This document shows, piece by piece, positions 15,280 through 22,272 of a stretch of 25,698 nt of DNA. The translations under genes and the position numbers were made by a program. The notes beneath the pieces were generated by a model. That model saw nothing but the letters and a program-made list of their open reading frames with translations. It made no database searches and was not told where the DNA came from. The stretch covers positions 1 through 25,698 of the forward strand of contig JBFGEG010000050.1 of the NCBI GenBank assembly GCA_041580235.1. The letters run 5' to 3'. Each line of letters begins with the position of its first letter. Positions within the stretch are counted from its first letter, which is position 1. Source of the DNA: JADFOJ01 sp041580235 (GTDB lineage Bacteria > Planctomycetota > Phycisphaerae > Phycisphaerales > SM1A02).

Positions 15280-16443
15280 CTAGTCGCCCCGGCCGCGCCC
15301 CCGCGACACGACCGTGAAGCGGATCTGCTGCTCGCTGGAGGGGTCGCCGCCGGGTCGGGGATCCCAGCCCCACACGGCCGGGTTCTGCGGCGTCTCCACC
15401 GAGGCGGGCGGTATGAAGTGGTAGGCCAGCGGGATCCGTCGGTTGAGATCCTTCATGGTGCCGAACTCGGGCCACGGCCGCCGCACGTCGAGGTTGCGCA
15501 CGCCCTTGCCCCGCATGGCCACGGGATCGAAGGGCACCCAGCCGACATCGGGCAGGTAGAGCTCCGCCCAGCTGACGAACTCGGGTCGGCCCTTGGTGTC
15601 GCCCTTCCTGAGGCCGTCGCTCTCGGGGAGCTTCTCGACGCCGATGACCGGCCGGGCGGGGATGCCCGCCGCCCGCAGCATGGCGACGCACACGCACACG
15701 AGGTCGTGGGGGCTGCCCGCGGTCAGGGGCGACGACACCGTCGCCAGCGCCCCGGACATCTCCAGGCCCCGCAGCGTGCCGGCGTTGCCGCGGTTGACCC
15801 CGTCGCCGCTGACACGGACCTCGTTGACGCAGTACCGCACGAGGTCCTTGGCGGCGAGGTATGGCGGCACCATGCGCAATTGCCCTTGGCTGACCCGCTG
15901 CACGGTTTCGGCGAACAGGCCGTTGTCGCTCTCGATGAACAACTGCGGCTGCAGCCCGTCGCGGACCTCGGCCGGCCACTCCCGCGGCCAGGGGACTGAC
16001 GCGGCGGCCGCCTCGTTGGTCATGCGGCTCGACCACACCTGCACCCGGTAGCCAAGCTGCCACCGCAGGGTCTTGCCGGTGAAGGCCCCGACCGGCAGCA
16101 CCGCCAGCTGCGTGTGGAAGGGATAGCCGGCGTCGAGACGCGTGCGCCGGGACAGGGTCGTGTCCTCGCCGGGGCCCAGCCACAGCCGCGCCCGCAGCGA
16201 GTCGGCCGCCACCGCGCTGTAGCTGCCCTGGAAGATCACCGGCATGACGATCGGTGCGTCGGCAAGCTGGTAGCTGCGCTGGTCCCGCGCGTCGTACTGG
16301 AACAGCGTGGTGAGCGTCACGTCGAAGGTGAAGTCGTAGACACGCGGCTCGGTCCGCTGCAGCGGACCCACCGGCGGCCGTCCCGACGGGGGAGTGAGCG
16401 CCGTGAGGCCGGCCAGGATGGCGATCGCCGACACCCGGATCAT
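15280..16443 (-). CDS. Exported transglutaminase-like protein, probably catalytically inactive
   Basis: A 387-residue product starting at ATG 16443 (MIRVSAIAILAGLTAL, signal peptide), 5 nt after the stop of the permease gene. The frame is open further upstream, but that part overlaps the permease. The C-terminal half has the transglutaminase-core fold signature: VCVAMLRAAGIPARPVIGV and WAELYLPDVGWVPFDP. Aligning on the LR..GIPAR and WxE..GWVPFDP blocks, the catalytic Cys position holds Pro245 (GSPHDLV instead of GxCxDxA). The His position holds Val290 (VSWAE instead of HAWxE). The Asp of FDP is kept. Cys250 and Cys252 lie 5-7 residues away. It is therefore probably a binding or structural relative, unless one of the nearby Cys residues substitutes. 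Confidence 0.75.
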   Translation of the reverse strand: MIRVSAIAILAGLTALTPPSGRPPVGPLQRTEPRVYDFTFDVTLTTLFQYDARDQRSYQLADAPIVMPVIFQGSYSAVAADSLRARLWLGPGEDTTLSRRTRLDAGYPFHTQLAVLPVGAFTGKTLRWQLGYRVQVWSSRMTNEAAAASVPWPREWPAEVRDGLQPQLFIESDNGLFAETVQRVSQGQLRMVPPYLAAKDLVRYCVNEVRVSGDGVNRGNAGTLRGLEMSGALATVSSPLTAGSPHDLVCVCVAMLRAAGIPARPVIGVEKLPESDGLRKGDTKGRPEFVSWAELYLPDVGWVPFDPVAMRGKGVRNLDVRRPWPEFGTMKDLNRRIPLAYHFIPPASVETPQNPAVWGWDPRPGGDPSSEQQIRFTVVSRGRGRGD

Positions 16444-16448
16444 GCCGA

Positions 16449-17276
16449 CTATCCTAGGACCGGCTGCTCGATGAACATGGCGTCGACGGAGTTGAGCACC
16501 TTGGCCAGGATCAGGTTGAGCACGATGATCGCCAGGAAGCTCTGCACGAAGGCCAGGGTGGCGGCCCGCCCCACGCCCGCGGCCCCCGCCCGCGAGTTGA
16601 AACCGTTGTAACAGGCGATCAGCCCGATGCTGGCGCCGAAGAACACGCTCTTGACAAGGCCGGAGAACGGCTCCCACCAGCCCACGAAGGAGCGTGTGAA
16701 GGCCCAGTAGTCGTACGCCGACACCCCGTAGATCTGGACGGTCACGAACCAGCCGCCCCACACGCCGAGCAGGTCGGAGTAGATGGTCAGCAGGGGGGTC
16801 ATGACCACGCACGCCACGAACCGCGGCACCACCAGGTGGGCGATGGGGTCGGTGGCCATCGCCCTCAGGGCGTCGAGCTGCTCGGTGACCCGCATCGTCC
16901 CCAGCTCCGCCGACAATGCCCCGCCGACCCGCCCCGCGACCATCACCGCGGCGAGAACGGGGCCGATCTGCTTGGTGACCGACACATTAATGATGCCGCC
17001 CAGACGCCCTTCCTGGCCCAGCGCCTGGAACTCCGGAAAGCCCTCGAGGGCCAGCACCATCCCGATGAAGGCGCCGGTGACCGCGACCACGGGGATCGAC
17101 GCCACGCCCACCGTGTAGAGCTGCGGCCCCAGCAGCCGCCACCGGATCCACACGTCCGGCCGCAGCAGCAGCCACCGGGCGGTGGCCGCCGTGAAGCGCA
17201 CGAAGCGACCGAAGCCGACCACCCGCATCGCGGTGGCCCGGCCGATCGTTCCCACGGCGCCGATCGAGGAGGGCAT
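16449..17276 (-). CDS. mlaE: MlaE-family ABC transporter permease (lipid transport)
   Basis: A 275-residue inner-membrane protein with five to six hydrophobic segments. The family hallmark is clear: SVTKQIGPVLAAVMVAGRVGGALSAELGTMRVTEQLDALRAM (split here into its key blocks IGPVLAAVMVAGRVG and AELGTMRVTEQLDAL), preceded by FIGMVLALEGFPEFQ. MlaE with the ATPase MlaF and the MCE protein MlaD moves phospholipids between the inner and outer membranes in Gram-negative cells. Neither mlaF nor mlaD is in the window; they may be elsewhere or the partner may differ. The start is uncertain: ATG 17276, TTG 17297 and ATG 17228 are all in frame and none has a good Shine-Dalgarno site. It lies 54 nt after the OmpA-like gene and 5 nt before the transglutaminase-like gene. 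Confidence 0.85.
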   Translation of the reverse strand: MPSSIGAVGTIGRATAMRVVGFGRFVRFTAATARWLLLRPDVWIRWRLLGPQLYTVGVASIPVVAVTGAFIGMVLALEGFPEFQALGQEGRLGGIINVSVTKQIGPVLAAVMVAGRVGGALSAELGTMRVTEQLDALRAMATDPIAHLVVPRFVACVVMTPLLTIYSDLLGVWGGWFVTVQIYGVSAYDYWAFTRSFVGWWEPFSGLVKSVFFGASIGLIACYNGFNSRAGAAGVGRAATLAFVQSFLAIIVLNLILAKVLNSVDAMFIEQPVLG

Positions 17277-17330
17277 GGCCGCGGCAGGATAGAGCAAAAG
17301 AGGACCCGGGGTCCTGCCTGACTCAGCCGC

Positions 17331-18140
17331 TCACTTCATCGGCTCGGGCATCGCCGTCGGCTGCTGCACGATCGGGGCCGCCGACCGCTGCGGCACCAGC
17401 ACCAGCTCGACCCGCCGGTTCTCCGCCGCGCCCTTGGCGCCGTTGGGAACGATGGGTCGGAACTCGCCGTAGCCGGCCACCTGGATACGGGCCGGCTCGA
17501 CGCCCGCCTGCACCATCGCGTCTCGCACGGCGATGGCCCGGTGCACCGACAGATGCACGTTGGACGGGTGCAGGCGAAGCGTGCTCGGCTTCTCCACGGG
17601 CACGTTGTCGGTGTGCCCGATGACCCGCAGCTCGAACGACGCGGCGTCGTTGGTGCCGAGGATGTCGGCCAGCATCGCGATGGTGTCGGCGGCCTCCGGC
17701 TTGAGGGCGGCCGACCCGAGATCGAACGTGAAGTCGCTGGAGAACCGCAGCATTCCGTGATCGGGGTCGAAGGAGATGAGCTCCGGATACCCCGCCGCCA
17801 GGTTGGCCAGCGCGTCCTCCAGGTCGGCCGGCAACGGGCCGAACTCGAGCTGGCTGACCCGCCGCAGAAGATCGTCGTACTGCCGCGCCTGGGTCTGCAG
17901 GTCGCCGTCCACGGCGTTCACCTGGCCCTGCAGCGCGTCGTTGGTGGACCGGGCCTGGGCGAGCTGACGGCGCACCTCCTCGAGATTGGCCTGGGCGGTG
18001 TCGCGATCCTGCTCGGCGGCGACAAGCTGCTCCTGGAGGCTCCGAGAGCTCCGCACCGTGTTGTCGTACTTGTCCTGCTGGACGCAGCCGCCGCCGGCAA
18101 GCAGCAGCGCAACGCTGGTGATCGATGCGGCACGTCGCAT
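17331..18140 (-). CDS. OmpA-domain lipoprotein with coiled coil (Pal/MotB-like peptidoglycan anchor)
   Basis: A 269-residue product from ATG 18140, with AAAGGAG (18149-18155) 8 nt upstream. The N-terminus MRRAASITSVALLLAGGGC looks like a lipoprotein signal with Cys19 as the lipidated residue. The positions before the Cys are Gly, so the lipobox is loose. A heptad-rich coiled coil runs over about 24-100 (SLQEQLVAAEQDRDTAQANLEEVRRQLAQ, shown by its Leu/Gln/Glu spacing). The OmpA domain is at about 145-255: FDLGSAALKPEAADTI, VIGHTDNVPV, LSVHRAIAVRDAMVQAGV, VAGYGEFRP and AENRRVELVLVP. The Asp of TDN and the Arg of NRRVE are the residues that bind diaminopimelate in the family. It probably ties the outer membrane to peptidoglycan. 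It is the first gene of the minus-strand run. Confidence 0.88.
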   Translation of the reverse strand: MRRAASITSVALLLAGGGCVQQDKYDNTVRSSRSLQEQLVAAEQDRDTAQANLEEVRRQLAQARSTNDALQGQVNAVDGDLQTQARQYDDLLRRVSQLEFGPLPADLEDALANLAAGYPELISFDPDHGMLRFSSDFTFDLGSAALKPEAADTIAMLADILGTNDAASFELRVIGHTDNVPVEKPSTLRLHPSNVHLSVHRAIAVRDAMVQAGVEPARIQVAGYGEFRPIVPNGAKGAAENRRVELVLVPQRSAAPIVQQPTAMPEPMK

Positions 18141-18258
18141 GGGGTGTACTCCTTTACACAATCAGTTGTTGGTCGGTCCGTGACGACCACAGGCGGTCGT
18201 GTTCTCGATCGGGGCGTATGCTACCGCGCATCGGGGGGGTGTGCACGGGAGTCGCCTC

Positions 18259-19491
18259 GTGGTGGACAGGCTGCTGATACGGGCGGGGCGGGTGATCGAC
18301 GCCGAGGGGCGGGGCGGTGGTCCACGCGGGCCGGGGGCCCTGCTCGTCGAGGGCGACCGGGTGCTGGCCGCGGGAACGCCCCAGGCGGTGGGCATTCCGG
18401 GCGAGGCGACCGTCGTGGATCGCCCCCACGCCGTCGTCATGCCCGGCCTGGTCAACGCCCACTGTCACCTCGATCTCAGCCATCTGCCGCCGGAGCCCTA
18501 CGCGGGTGACTTCGCGGCCTGGATCGATGGCGTTCGCCTGGGTCGCGTCACCAGCGGCGACGCCATCGCCGCCGCCGTGCGACGCGGCCTCGATCTGTCG
18601 CGGGCGGGCGGGACGGCCGCGGTGGGGGACGTGGCCGGCGGGTGCTCGCCGGTGCCCTATCGCGAGCTGGCCGCCGACGGCATGGCGGGGGTGAGCTTCG
18701 TGGAGGTCATCGGTTTCGGGGCCCGCGAGCCCGACGCGGTGGCGGCCGTGGAGACGCTCGTGCCCCGCCCGCAGATCGGGCACCTGCGGCTCGGCGTGTC
18801 GCCCCACGCCCCCTACACCTGCGGGCCGGATGTCTTCCGGGCCGCGGCGGCCTCGGGCCTGCCGGTGGCGACGCACCTGGCCGAGACGCCCCAGGAGATC
18901 GACCTGCTGCGGTCGGGCACCGGACCGCTGGCGGCGCTGTTCGGGCGGCTGGGCCTCTGGGACCCGGCGCCCGAGCCCCCCGGCGTCCATCCGATCGATC
19001 ACCTCGCGGCCGTGCTCGCCGCGGTGCCGGTCCTGGCCGCCCACGTCAACTACGTGGAGCCGCGTCACCTGGCGCTTCTGGCGTCGGCGAAGACCACCGT
19101 CGTCTACTGCCCGCGGGCGGCGGCGTACTTCGGGCACACGATGCACCGCTATCGGGAGATGCTCGCCGCCGGCGTCAACGTCGCGCTGGGCACGGACGGG
19201 CTGGCCTGCCTCGACACGCCCGATCGCATCAGCGTGCTTGACGAGATGCGTCTGCTTCACCGTCGCGACGCGACCGACCCCATGACCCTGCTGGCCATGG
19301 CGACGACGCGGGGCGCGGCGGGCCTCGGGCTTGATCCCCGGCTGGTCACGTTCGCGTCCGGGCCCATCGCGGGCGTGATCGCCGTCGGGTTCGATCCCGG
19401 CGATCCGCGTGACGCCCTGGTGCAGGTGCTCCAGCGAGACGACCTACCGGAGTGGATCAGTGCCGCGGCGCTTTCTTGCGTACCACGATGA
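18259..19491 (+). CDS. Metal-dependent amidohydrolase / deaminase family protein
   Basis: I place the start at GTG 18259 (VVDRLLIRAGRVID), with GGGAG (18247-18251) 7 nt upstream. GTG 18241 and GTG 18199 are alternatives. The 410-residue product shows the amidohydrolase barrel metal sites: VNAHCHLDLS (His68, His70), SPHAPYTC (His183 region), ATHLAETPQE (His near 205), AHVNYVE (about 262) and LGTDGLACLDTPD (Asp near 313). The layout and the SPHAPYT motif resemble aminofutalosine or S-adenosylhomocysteine/chlorohydrolase-type deaminases, which act on nucleoside-like substrates. A role in futalosine-route menaquinone synthesis is possible but not proven, as no mqn gene is adjacent. Its end overlaps the next gene by 32 nt. 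It is divergent from the OmpA-like gene. Confidence 0.82.
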   Translation: MVDRLLIRAGRVIDAEGRGGGPRGPGALLVEGDRVLAAGTPQAVGIPGEATVVDRPHAVVMPGLVNAHCHLDLSHLPPEPYAGDFAAWIDGVRLGRVTSGDAIAAAVRRGLDLSRAGGTAAVGDVAGGCSPVPYRELAADGMAGVSFVEVIGFGAREPDAVAAVETLVPRPQIGHLRLGVSPHAPYTCGPDVFRAAAASGLPVATHLAETPQEIDLLRSGTGPLAALFGRLGLWDPAPEPPGVHPIDHLAAVLAAVPVLAAHVNYVEPRHLALLASAKTTVVYCPRAAAYFGHTMHRYREMLAAGVNVALGTDGLACLDTPDRISVLDEMRLLHRRDATDPMTLLAMATTRGAAGLGLDPRLVTFASGPIAGVIAVGFDPGDPRDALVQVLQRDDLPEWISAAALSCVPR

Positions 19492-20059
19492 CCCGGTGAC
19501 GGTGGCCCGCAACCTGCTGGGGCAGCGTCTCGTGCGTGTGCTCGACGGCCGGCGTCTGTCGGGCATCATCGTCGAGGTCGAGGCGTACCTGGGGGCGCGG
19601 GACCGCGCCGCACACACGTTCAACGGCCGCCGGACGGATCGCAACGAGTCGATGTATCTCGGCGGCGGCTTCACATACGTGTACTTCACCTACGGAATGC
19701 ACCACTGCCTCAACGTGGTGTCCGGCCGCCCCGGCGACGGCACCGCGGTCCTGCTGCGGGCCCTGGAGCCCGTGGAGGGGCGCGACGCGATGTACGCCCG
19801 CCGTCCCGCGGCGCGTCGTGATCACGACCTCTGTTCGGGCCCCGGAAAGCTCACCCAGGCCCTGGCCCTGGACCGGACCGCCGACCGCCTGAACCTGCGG
19901 ACAAGCAGGGAGCTGTTCGTGGAGCGTGTGCGGTGGGGGCCGCCGCCGCGGCGGCTCGTCGCCCGCACGCCACGAATCGGCGTGGATTATTCGGGCCCCT
20001 GGGCCAAACGGCTGCTTCGTTTCATTTTGAGAGAAAATCCGCACGTGTCGCGTCGGTGA
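19460..20059 (+). CDS. 3-methyladenine DNA glycosylase (AAG/MPG family)
   Basis: A 199-residue protein. I choose GTG 19460 because GGAG (19449-19452) lies 7 nt upstream and the sequence from there (PRRFLAYHDDPVTVARNLLG) matches the usual family start. It therefore overlaps the amidohydrolase gene by 32 nt. The family active site is intact: EVEAY with Glu41 and Tyr43 (equivalent to human AAG Glu125 and Tyr127) and His52 in DRAAH (human His136). The DNA-intercalating strand region YVYFTYGMHHCLNVV follows, then LCSGPGKLTQAL. The enzyme cuts alkylated purines such as 3-methyladenine out of DNA as the first step of base-excision repair. The overlap suggests translation coupled to the upstream gene. 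Confidence 0.93.
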   Translation: MPRRFLAYHDDPVTVARNLLGQRLVRVLDGRRLSGIIVEVEAYLGARDRAAHTFNGRRTDRNESMYLGGGFTYVYFTYGMHHCLNVVSGRPGDGTAVLLRALEPVEGRDAMYARRPAARRDHDLCSGPGKLTQALALDRTADRLNLRTSRELFVERVRWGPPPRRLVARTPRIGVDYSGPWAKRLLRFILRENPHVSRR

Positions 20060-20132
20060 ACGTTGAGCGGCGTTTTTTGGGTGACCTCACGGCCCCGGTG
20101 CCGATATCATCACGCATCGCCGGGGAAGTTGC

Positions 20133-20555
20133 ATGAGCCAGTCACAGCAGGAAGTCGACTGGAACGAGATTCTCGGATCCGTTCCCTACCCGATCGAGGC
20201 GTTCGCCTTCGTGCGCGAGGGGCTCAACTTCGCGGTCGAGCGCGTGCACGAGGATCCGGAGTCGATGCCCGAGGATGAGCGGCACATCAGCGGCCAGCAG
20301 CTGTGCCTGGGGCTCCGCGAGCTGGCGATCTCGCGCTGGGGGCTTCTGGCGCCGCTGGTGCTCGAGCACTGGCGCGTCCGGCGGACCTACGACTTCGGCC
20401 GGATCGTCTTCGCGATGATCGACGCCGGCCTGATGACCAAGACCCGCCGCGACTCGCTCGAGGACTTTCAAGCGGTCTACGACTTCGACGAGGCGTTCAG
20501 CCGCGAATCGCTGGTCGCGCAGCTTGGCGCCGGCGGGGCGGGTGCGATCGCCTGA
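20133..20555 (+). CDS. Minf_1886 family protein (unknown function)
   Basis: A 140-residue cytoplasmic protein starting MSQSQQEVDWNEILG, with GGGGAAG shortly before the ATG. The sequence EAFAFVREGLNFAVE, ISGQQLCLGLRELAISRWG and RRTYDFGRIVFAMIDAGLM matches my memory of the Minf_1886 family, known mainly from Planctomycetes and Verrucomicrobia. The molecular role is unknown. There is no signal peptide, membrane segment or metal motif. It is mostly helical by composition and ends in a Gly/Ala-rich tail (LGAGGAGAIA). It sits 73 nt after the glycosylase gene and 42 nt before the transporter gene. Confidence 0.82.
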   Translation: MSQSQQEVDWNEILGSVPYPIEAFAFVREGLNFAVERVHEDPESMPEDERHISGQQLCLGLRELAISRWGLLAPLVLEHWRVRRTYDFGRIVFAMIDAGLMTKTRRDSLEDFQAVYDFDEAFSRESLVAQLGAGGAGAIA

Positions 20556-20597
20556 CGTTGTGGCACGTGGAGACGGCTGCGGGTAGGCTGACCTCTC

Positions 20598-21911
20598 ATG
20601 GCGCGTCGGACCGAGCCCCGATCGGCAAAGAGCTCGCTTCAGCATCTGCATCTCTGGCAGTTCCAGGCGATCCGTGATCTGCTGCTGGTGGCGGCGGCGG
20701 CCGGGCTCGTGTGGCTCGGCTACGCCTTGCGGGCGGTGACGGTGCCGCTTCTGGTGGCGCTTCTGCTGGCGTACCTGTTCGAGCCGCTGGTGGCGCGGGC
20801 GTCCCGTCACCCCAAGCTCAGCCGGCCCGTGGTGGTGGGGGGGCTGCTCACCACGGTCGGAGTGGTCGTGATCGGATCGCTTGCCGTGCTTATCCCGGTC
20901 ATGGTCGCACAGACCGCCGGGCTCGTGCGCGACTACCAGGGCGGAGGCTTCCGGAACAAGGCGATCGCGCTCAGCGAGTATCTCCCGGAGGCCTGGCAGC
21001 CGCGAGCCGACGTGCTCATCGAGTATCTGCCGGAGGCGGTGTCACCCGAGACGCCCGCGCCGCCGTCCGGCACGCCCGAGTCGCGGCGGGGCGGCTTCGT
21101 GACCGGCGGCACCCCGGCTGCCCGCGAGGACCGCATCCGGGCCATCGTTCGTGAGGAGATCGAGCGCTCCGGGGCGGCCCGCGAGGCCGGCTCGCAACGG
21201 TGGCTGGGCGTCGCCAAGGGCGGGGCCCGGGCCGCCGTGGCGGTCATCGGGGGCATCGTCGAGCTGGGGTTCGTGGCCTTCCTGATCCCGTTTTATTTCT
21301 TCTTCTTCAGCGTGTGGTATCCGACCGTCGTCGGGTTCGGGCGCAATCTGATCCCCGACTCCAATCGCGAACGCGCGCTGGATCTGCTGGCCAAGATGGA
21401 CGGCGTGGTCGCGGGCTTCGTCCGCGGCCGCATCGTGATCAGCCTGGTCATGGGGGTCATGTTCGCCATCGGCTGGAAGATCTGCGGCGTGCCCTACTCC
21501 AGTGTGCTGGGGCTGGTGACCGGGCTGTTCTGCGCCGTGCCGTATCTCGGGATCGTGGGCCTGCCGGTGGCGGTGAGTCTGCTGGCGTTCAGGGAGCTGG
21601 CCGCGCCGGAGGGTCAGGCCATGGCGTGGTGGCTGATCATTCTGGGGCCCAGCCTGGTGTACGGGATCGTGCAGACGATCGAGGGCTACGTGCTGATCCC
21701 CATGATCGCGGGCAAGGCGACAAACCTCGACCCGGTGACCATTCTCGTGGCCGTGCTCGCCGGCGGCTCGATCATGGGCGTCTACGGCATGTTGCTGGCC
21801 ATCCCCGTCGCGGCCTGCATCAAGATCCTGTGCACCGAAGTGCTCCTGCCAAAGGTGCGCGCCTGGACCAGCGGCGAAGCGGCGGATCCGTTGCCGATTG
21901 AGAGAGAGTGA
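20598..21911 (+). CDS. AI-2E family transporter (PerM/TqsA type)
   Basis: A 437-residue inner-membrane protein with about seven to eight hydrophobic segments: two near the N-terminus (DLLLVAAAAGLVWLGYAL, VTVPLLVALLLAYLFEPLV), one at about 75-100 (VVVGGLLTTVGVVVIGSLAVLI) and several after residue 210 (VAFLIPFYFFFFSVW, ISLVMGVMFAIGWKICGVPY). The order and the conserved VLGLVTGLFCAVPYLGIVGLPVAV and EGYVLIPMIAGKATNLDPVTILVAVLAGGSIMG stretches identify PF01594. A hydrophilic insert at about 130-200 is Pro- and Arg-rich. Members export quorum signals or exchange ions; the substrate is not predictable here. The gene converges on ffh across the repeat region. Confidence 0.9.
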   Translation: MARRTEPRSAKSSLQHLHLWQFQAIRDLLLVAAAAGLVWLGYALRAVTVPLLVALLLAYLFEPLVARASRHPKLSRPVVVGGLLTTVGVVVIGSLAVLIPVMVAQTAGLVRDYQGGGFRNKAIALSEYLPEAWQPRADVLIEYLPEAVSPETPAPPSGTPESRRGGFVTGGTPAAREDRIRAIVREEIERSGAAREAGSQRWLGVAKGGARAAVAVIGGIVELGFVAFLIPFYFFFFSVWYPTVVGFGRNLIPDSNRERALDLLAKMDGVVAGFVRGRIVISLVMGVMFAIGWKICGVPYSSVLGLVTGLFCAVPYLGIVGLPVAVSLLAFRELAAPEGQAMAWWLIILGPSLVYGIVQTIEGYVLIPMIAGKATNLDPVTILVAVLAGGSIMGVYGMLLAIPVAACIKILCTEVLLPKVRAWTSGEAADPLPIERE

Positions 21912-22037
21912 GGCGGAGCCATTTGGCCATTCGCCATTCGGGAAGACCGGGGCAAGCCTGTTTCAGGGACGCAGGCTATCCCGAGCGAAGCGAGGGCTCG
22001 ATTGAGAGGCAGGATGCCGAACAATTGACACAACCAG

Positions 22038-22057
22038 TCCGCGGCATGGATGCCGCG
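22038..22057. other. Hairpin inside repeat copy 1
   Basis: CCGCGGCAT, then GG, then ATGCCGCGG: a perfect 9-bp inverted repeat with a 2-nt centre. Flanking bases AACC and GGTT could lengthen the structure. As a palindrome it forms on either strand. No T-run follows it, so it is not a classical terminator. Confidence 0.7.
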
Positions 22058-22191
22058 GGTTGGACCGGCAGGACGCCGACGTCAGTACAAGAAAACACCC
22101 GCCGCGCAACCCCGGTTCCAGGGATGCCGGGGTCCCGAGCGAAGCGAGGGCTCAATTGTGAGGCAGGATGCCGAACAATTGACATAACCAG

Positions 22192-22211
22192 TCCGCGGCA
22201 TGGATGCCGCG
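22192..22211. other. Hairpin inside repeat copy 2
   Basis: The same 9-bp inverted repeat, 154 bp after the first and unchanged in sequence. It lies about 60-80 nt beyond the ffh stop, so it may protect or shape the 3' end of the ffh transcript. Confidence 0.7.
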
Positions 22212-22272
22212 GGTTGGACCGGCAGGACGCCGACGGCAGTACGAAGAAGCACCCGCCGCGCAGCCCTCACCC

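Larger units (their letters stand above)
21962..22267. repeat. 154-bp tandem direct repeat, about two copies
   Basis: Copy 1 starts at 21962 and copy 2 at about 22116, with a fixed period of 154 bp (for example CCCGAGCGAAG at 21980 and 22134). Most of the unit is identical between copies, including AGGCAGGATGCCGAACAATT, GGTTGGACCGGCAGGACGCC and ACCCGCCGCGCA. The first 20 bases are less alike. As 154 is not a multiple of three and neither strand shows a gene-like frame, it is non-coding. It fills the 361-bp gap (21912-22272) between two convergent genes. Confidence 0.9.

Noticed and set aside
16444..16812. Upstream extension of the transglutaminase-like frame
   Set aside because: It overlaps the MlaE permease in another frame and has no homology-like content. 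The signal peptide starts at ATG 16443.
20048..20085. T-run (gcgtttttt) after the glycosylase gene as a terminator
   Set aside because: No stable GC-rich stem immediately precedes the T-run.
21962..22267. CRISPR array or transposon end
   Set aside because: There are only two units, each 154 bp with no regular spacers, and no cas or transposase gene is nearby.
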